From Gammaproteobacteria bacterium (GTDB taxonomy: Bacteria > Pseudomonadota > Gammaproteobacteria > Eutrophobiales > Eutrophobiaceae), in NCBI GenBank assembly GCA_012270695.1, contig JAAXHV010000389.1, forward strand, positions 1 through 7,386: 7,386 nucleotides of DNA. Reading direction: 5' to 3'. A model generated the notes under the pieces. The model was given only the letters and a program-made list of their open reading frames with translations, had not been told where the DNA came from and did not search any database. A program made the position numbers and the translations under genes. Shown piece by piece: positions 5,951 to 7,386 of this stretch. Within the stretch, counting starts at the first letter, position 1. Every line of letters starts with the position of its first letter.

Positions 5951-7386
5951 ATGGCCCAAGACATAAACGTGAATGAGAAGATCAATAGCTTTCTCTCTGT
6001 GCCCAGGCCCATGCTGATCAACGGAGACTGGGTTGAGGCGCTGAACGGAGAGACTATTCCGCTGCGAAACCCTGCAACCGGTGAACAGATCGCTACATCT
6101 TATGCAGGAGACAAGGCGGACGTCGATAAAGCTGTCATGGCTGCCCGCAACGCCTTTGAGCAGCGGGGCTGGAGGAGGCTGATGCCGACGGAACGGACAA
6201 AATTGATGTGGAAGCTCGCCGACCTGATAGACGCCAATGCGGAAGAGTTGGCGCAAATGGAAGTGATGAACCAGGGCAAGCCCATTGAGCTGGCCCGGCA
6301 TCTCGACGTAGCAGGCGCCGCTGAATCACTGCGTTATTATGCCGGCTGGTGTACCAAGATCGAGGGCATAACCACCGCGGATTTGTCCTTCCCCGACATG
6401 CGGGGTGAGAATGCCAGGGGACCTGCCTACCATGCATACAGCCTGAAGGAACCGATAGGAGTGGTGGGAGCCATCGTGCCCTGGAACGTGCCGCTGGTGA
6501 TGGCCGTGGCGAAAATGGGACCGGCGCTCGCAGCCGGTTGCACCCTGGTTTTGAAACCGGCGGAAGAAACGCCGCTCACCACCCTGCGCCTGGGCGAACT
6601 GATCCTCGAGGCGGGTTTCCCCCCCGGAGTCGTCAACATCGTTACCGGCTACGGGCATGTCGTCGGCGCTGCCATCGCGGAGCATCCCGGCATCGACAAG
6701 GTTGCCTTCACCGGCTCTACCGAAACCGGCAGGAAAATTGTCCAGGCGGCTACCGGCAACCTGAAGAAGGTATCAATGGAACTGGGCGGCAAATCACCCG
6801 TCATGATCTTTGCTGACGCCGATATCGACCAGGCCGTAGCCGGCGCGGCGGAAATGATCCTGCTCAATTGCGGGCAGATGTGTTTTGCCGGCTCACGTTT
6901 ACTGGTGCACGAAAAAGTCCATGATAAGGTGGTCGAAGGCGTGGCGGAAATTGCGCGAAGCACAAAGATCGGTCCTGGAATCGACCCCGAGACCGAACTG
7001 GGGCCGCTGGTGTCCGCAAGGCAACGGGACCGGGTACGCGAATATATCGAATCCGGCAGGAAGGAAGGCGCGGAAATACTGCTGGGCGGCAACCCTTATG
7101 GTGACCAGGGTTATTTCATGGAACCTACTATCCTGACCGGAACAGAACCGCAAATGCGTGTGGTGAGAGAAGAAATATTCGGGCCGGTTCTGGTGACTAC
7201 GCCGTTCAGGGAGACATGCGATATAATGGACGTGGCCCGGGTCGCCAATGATACGGACTATGGGCTGGTAGCGACCATCTGGACCAGGGACCTGAGCAGG
7301 GCGCACAGCCTGGCTGCTGAAATCAAAGCCGGAATGGTGTGGATCAATACCCCGTTGGCGTTTGACGAGACCCTGCCGTTCGGCGG
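5951..7386 (+). CDS. Aldehyde dehydrogenase, NAD(P)-dependent (3' end beyond window)
   Basis: It oxidises an aldehyde to its carboxylic acid with NAD(P)+ in the cytosol. The frame is unbroken for 478 codons to the window edge. Visible motifs are: PWN with N179 (oxyanion hole), K202 in LKPAEETP (cofactor binding), FTGSTETG (253-260, Rossmann loop), the general base E277 in MELGGKSP, the nucleophile C311 in GQMCFAGSR, and E408-x-F410-G-P in REEIFGP. The last bases encode LPFG, the start of the PFGG..SG motif near the family C-terminus, so only a few tens of residues are missing. The N-terminal INGDWVEA and NPATGE are also typical. The family (ALDH superfamily, similar to betaine-, phenylacet- or 4-aminobutyraldehyde dehydrogenases) is certain; the substrate is not. 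Divergence from the aminotransferase suggests it takes the aldehyde made by transamination of an amine. Confidence 0.95.
   Translation, partial: MAQDINVNEKINSFLSVPRPMLINGDWVEALNGETIPLRNPATGEQIATSYAGDKADVDKAVMAARNAFEQRGWRRLMPTERTKLMWKLADLIDANAEELAQMEVMNQGKPIELARHLDVAGAAESLRYYAGWCTKIEGITTADLSFPDMRGENARGPAYHAYSLKEPIGVVGAIVPWNVPLVMAVAKMGPALAAGCTLVLKPAEETPLTTLRLGELILEAGFPPGVVNIVTGYGHVVGAAIAEHPGIDKVAFTGSTETGRKIVQAATGNLKKVSMELGGKSPVMIFADADIDQAVAGAAEMILLNCGQMCFAGSRLLVHEKVHDKVVEGVAEIARSTKIGPGIDPETELGPLVSARQRDRVREYIESGRKEGAEILLGGNPYGDQGYFMEPTILTGTEPQMRVVREEIFGPVLVTTPFRETCDIMDVARVANDTDYGLVATIWTRDLSRAHSLAAEIKAGMVWINTPLAFDETLPFG

Overview
The window reads as a piece of a bacterial chromosome, probably from a Pseudomonadota (most likely gammaproteobacterial) heterotroph and possibly from a metagenome. 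This is inferred from moderate GC content, ordinary Shine-Dalgarno sites, and protein families that are common in marine and soil proteobacteria. No rRNA, tRNA, CRISPR array or transposase gene is visible.

Layout. From about 5706 down to about 45 everything is on the minus strand, in transcription order: a class III omega-aminotransferase (4291-5706), an MFS transporter (3029-4261), a zinc alcohol dehydrogenase of the aryl/benzyl type (1890-2987), a perfect 27-bp inverted-repeat element sitting one base past the dehydrogenase stop codon (1807-1888), the remains of a Rieske oxygenase alpha subunit (842-1739), and the remains of an aryl-sulfate sulfotransferase (45-768). On the plus strand a NAD(P)-dependent aldehyde dehydrogenase (5951 to the window end) is transcribed divergently from the aminotransferase. 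The two share an AT-rich control region of about 245 bp (5707-5950) holding a good sigma70-type promoter for the aminotransferase, two TGTACA-centred palindromes and a 7-bp inverted repeat.

How the intact genes fit together. An importer, a transaminase that turns an amine into an aldehyde or ketone, an aldehyde dehydrogenase that oxidises the aldehyde to an acid, and an alcohol dehydrogenase that interconverts the matching alcohol and aldehyde make a coherent amine/alcohol/aldehyde catabolic module. The substrate cannot be read from the sequence. The aryl-alcohol-type dehydrogenase and the two aromatic-type relics downstream hint at an aromatic compound, but that is inference.

The most notable features are: (1) both genes beyond the palindromic element are broken in the same style, with a large internal deletion plus a frameshift, while everything before it is intact; (2) the Rieske relic keeps its [2Fe-2S] site but has lost the segment carrying the mononuclear-iron histidines; (3) the long palindromic element itself, which resembles non-autonomous REP-like or MITE-like elements; (4) a 7-codon leader with its own ribosome site that ends two codons before the transporter ATG. 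I did not find a convincing wholly new system.
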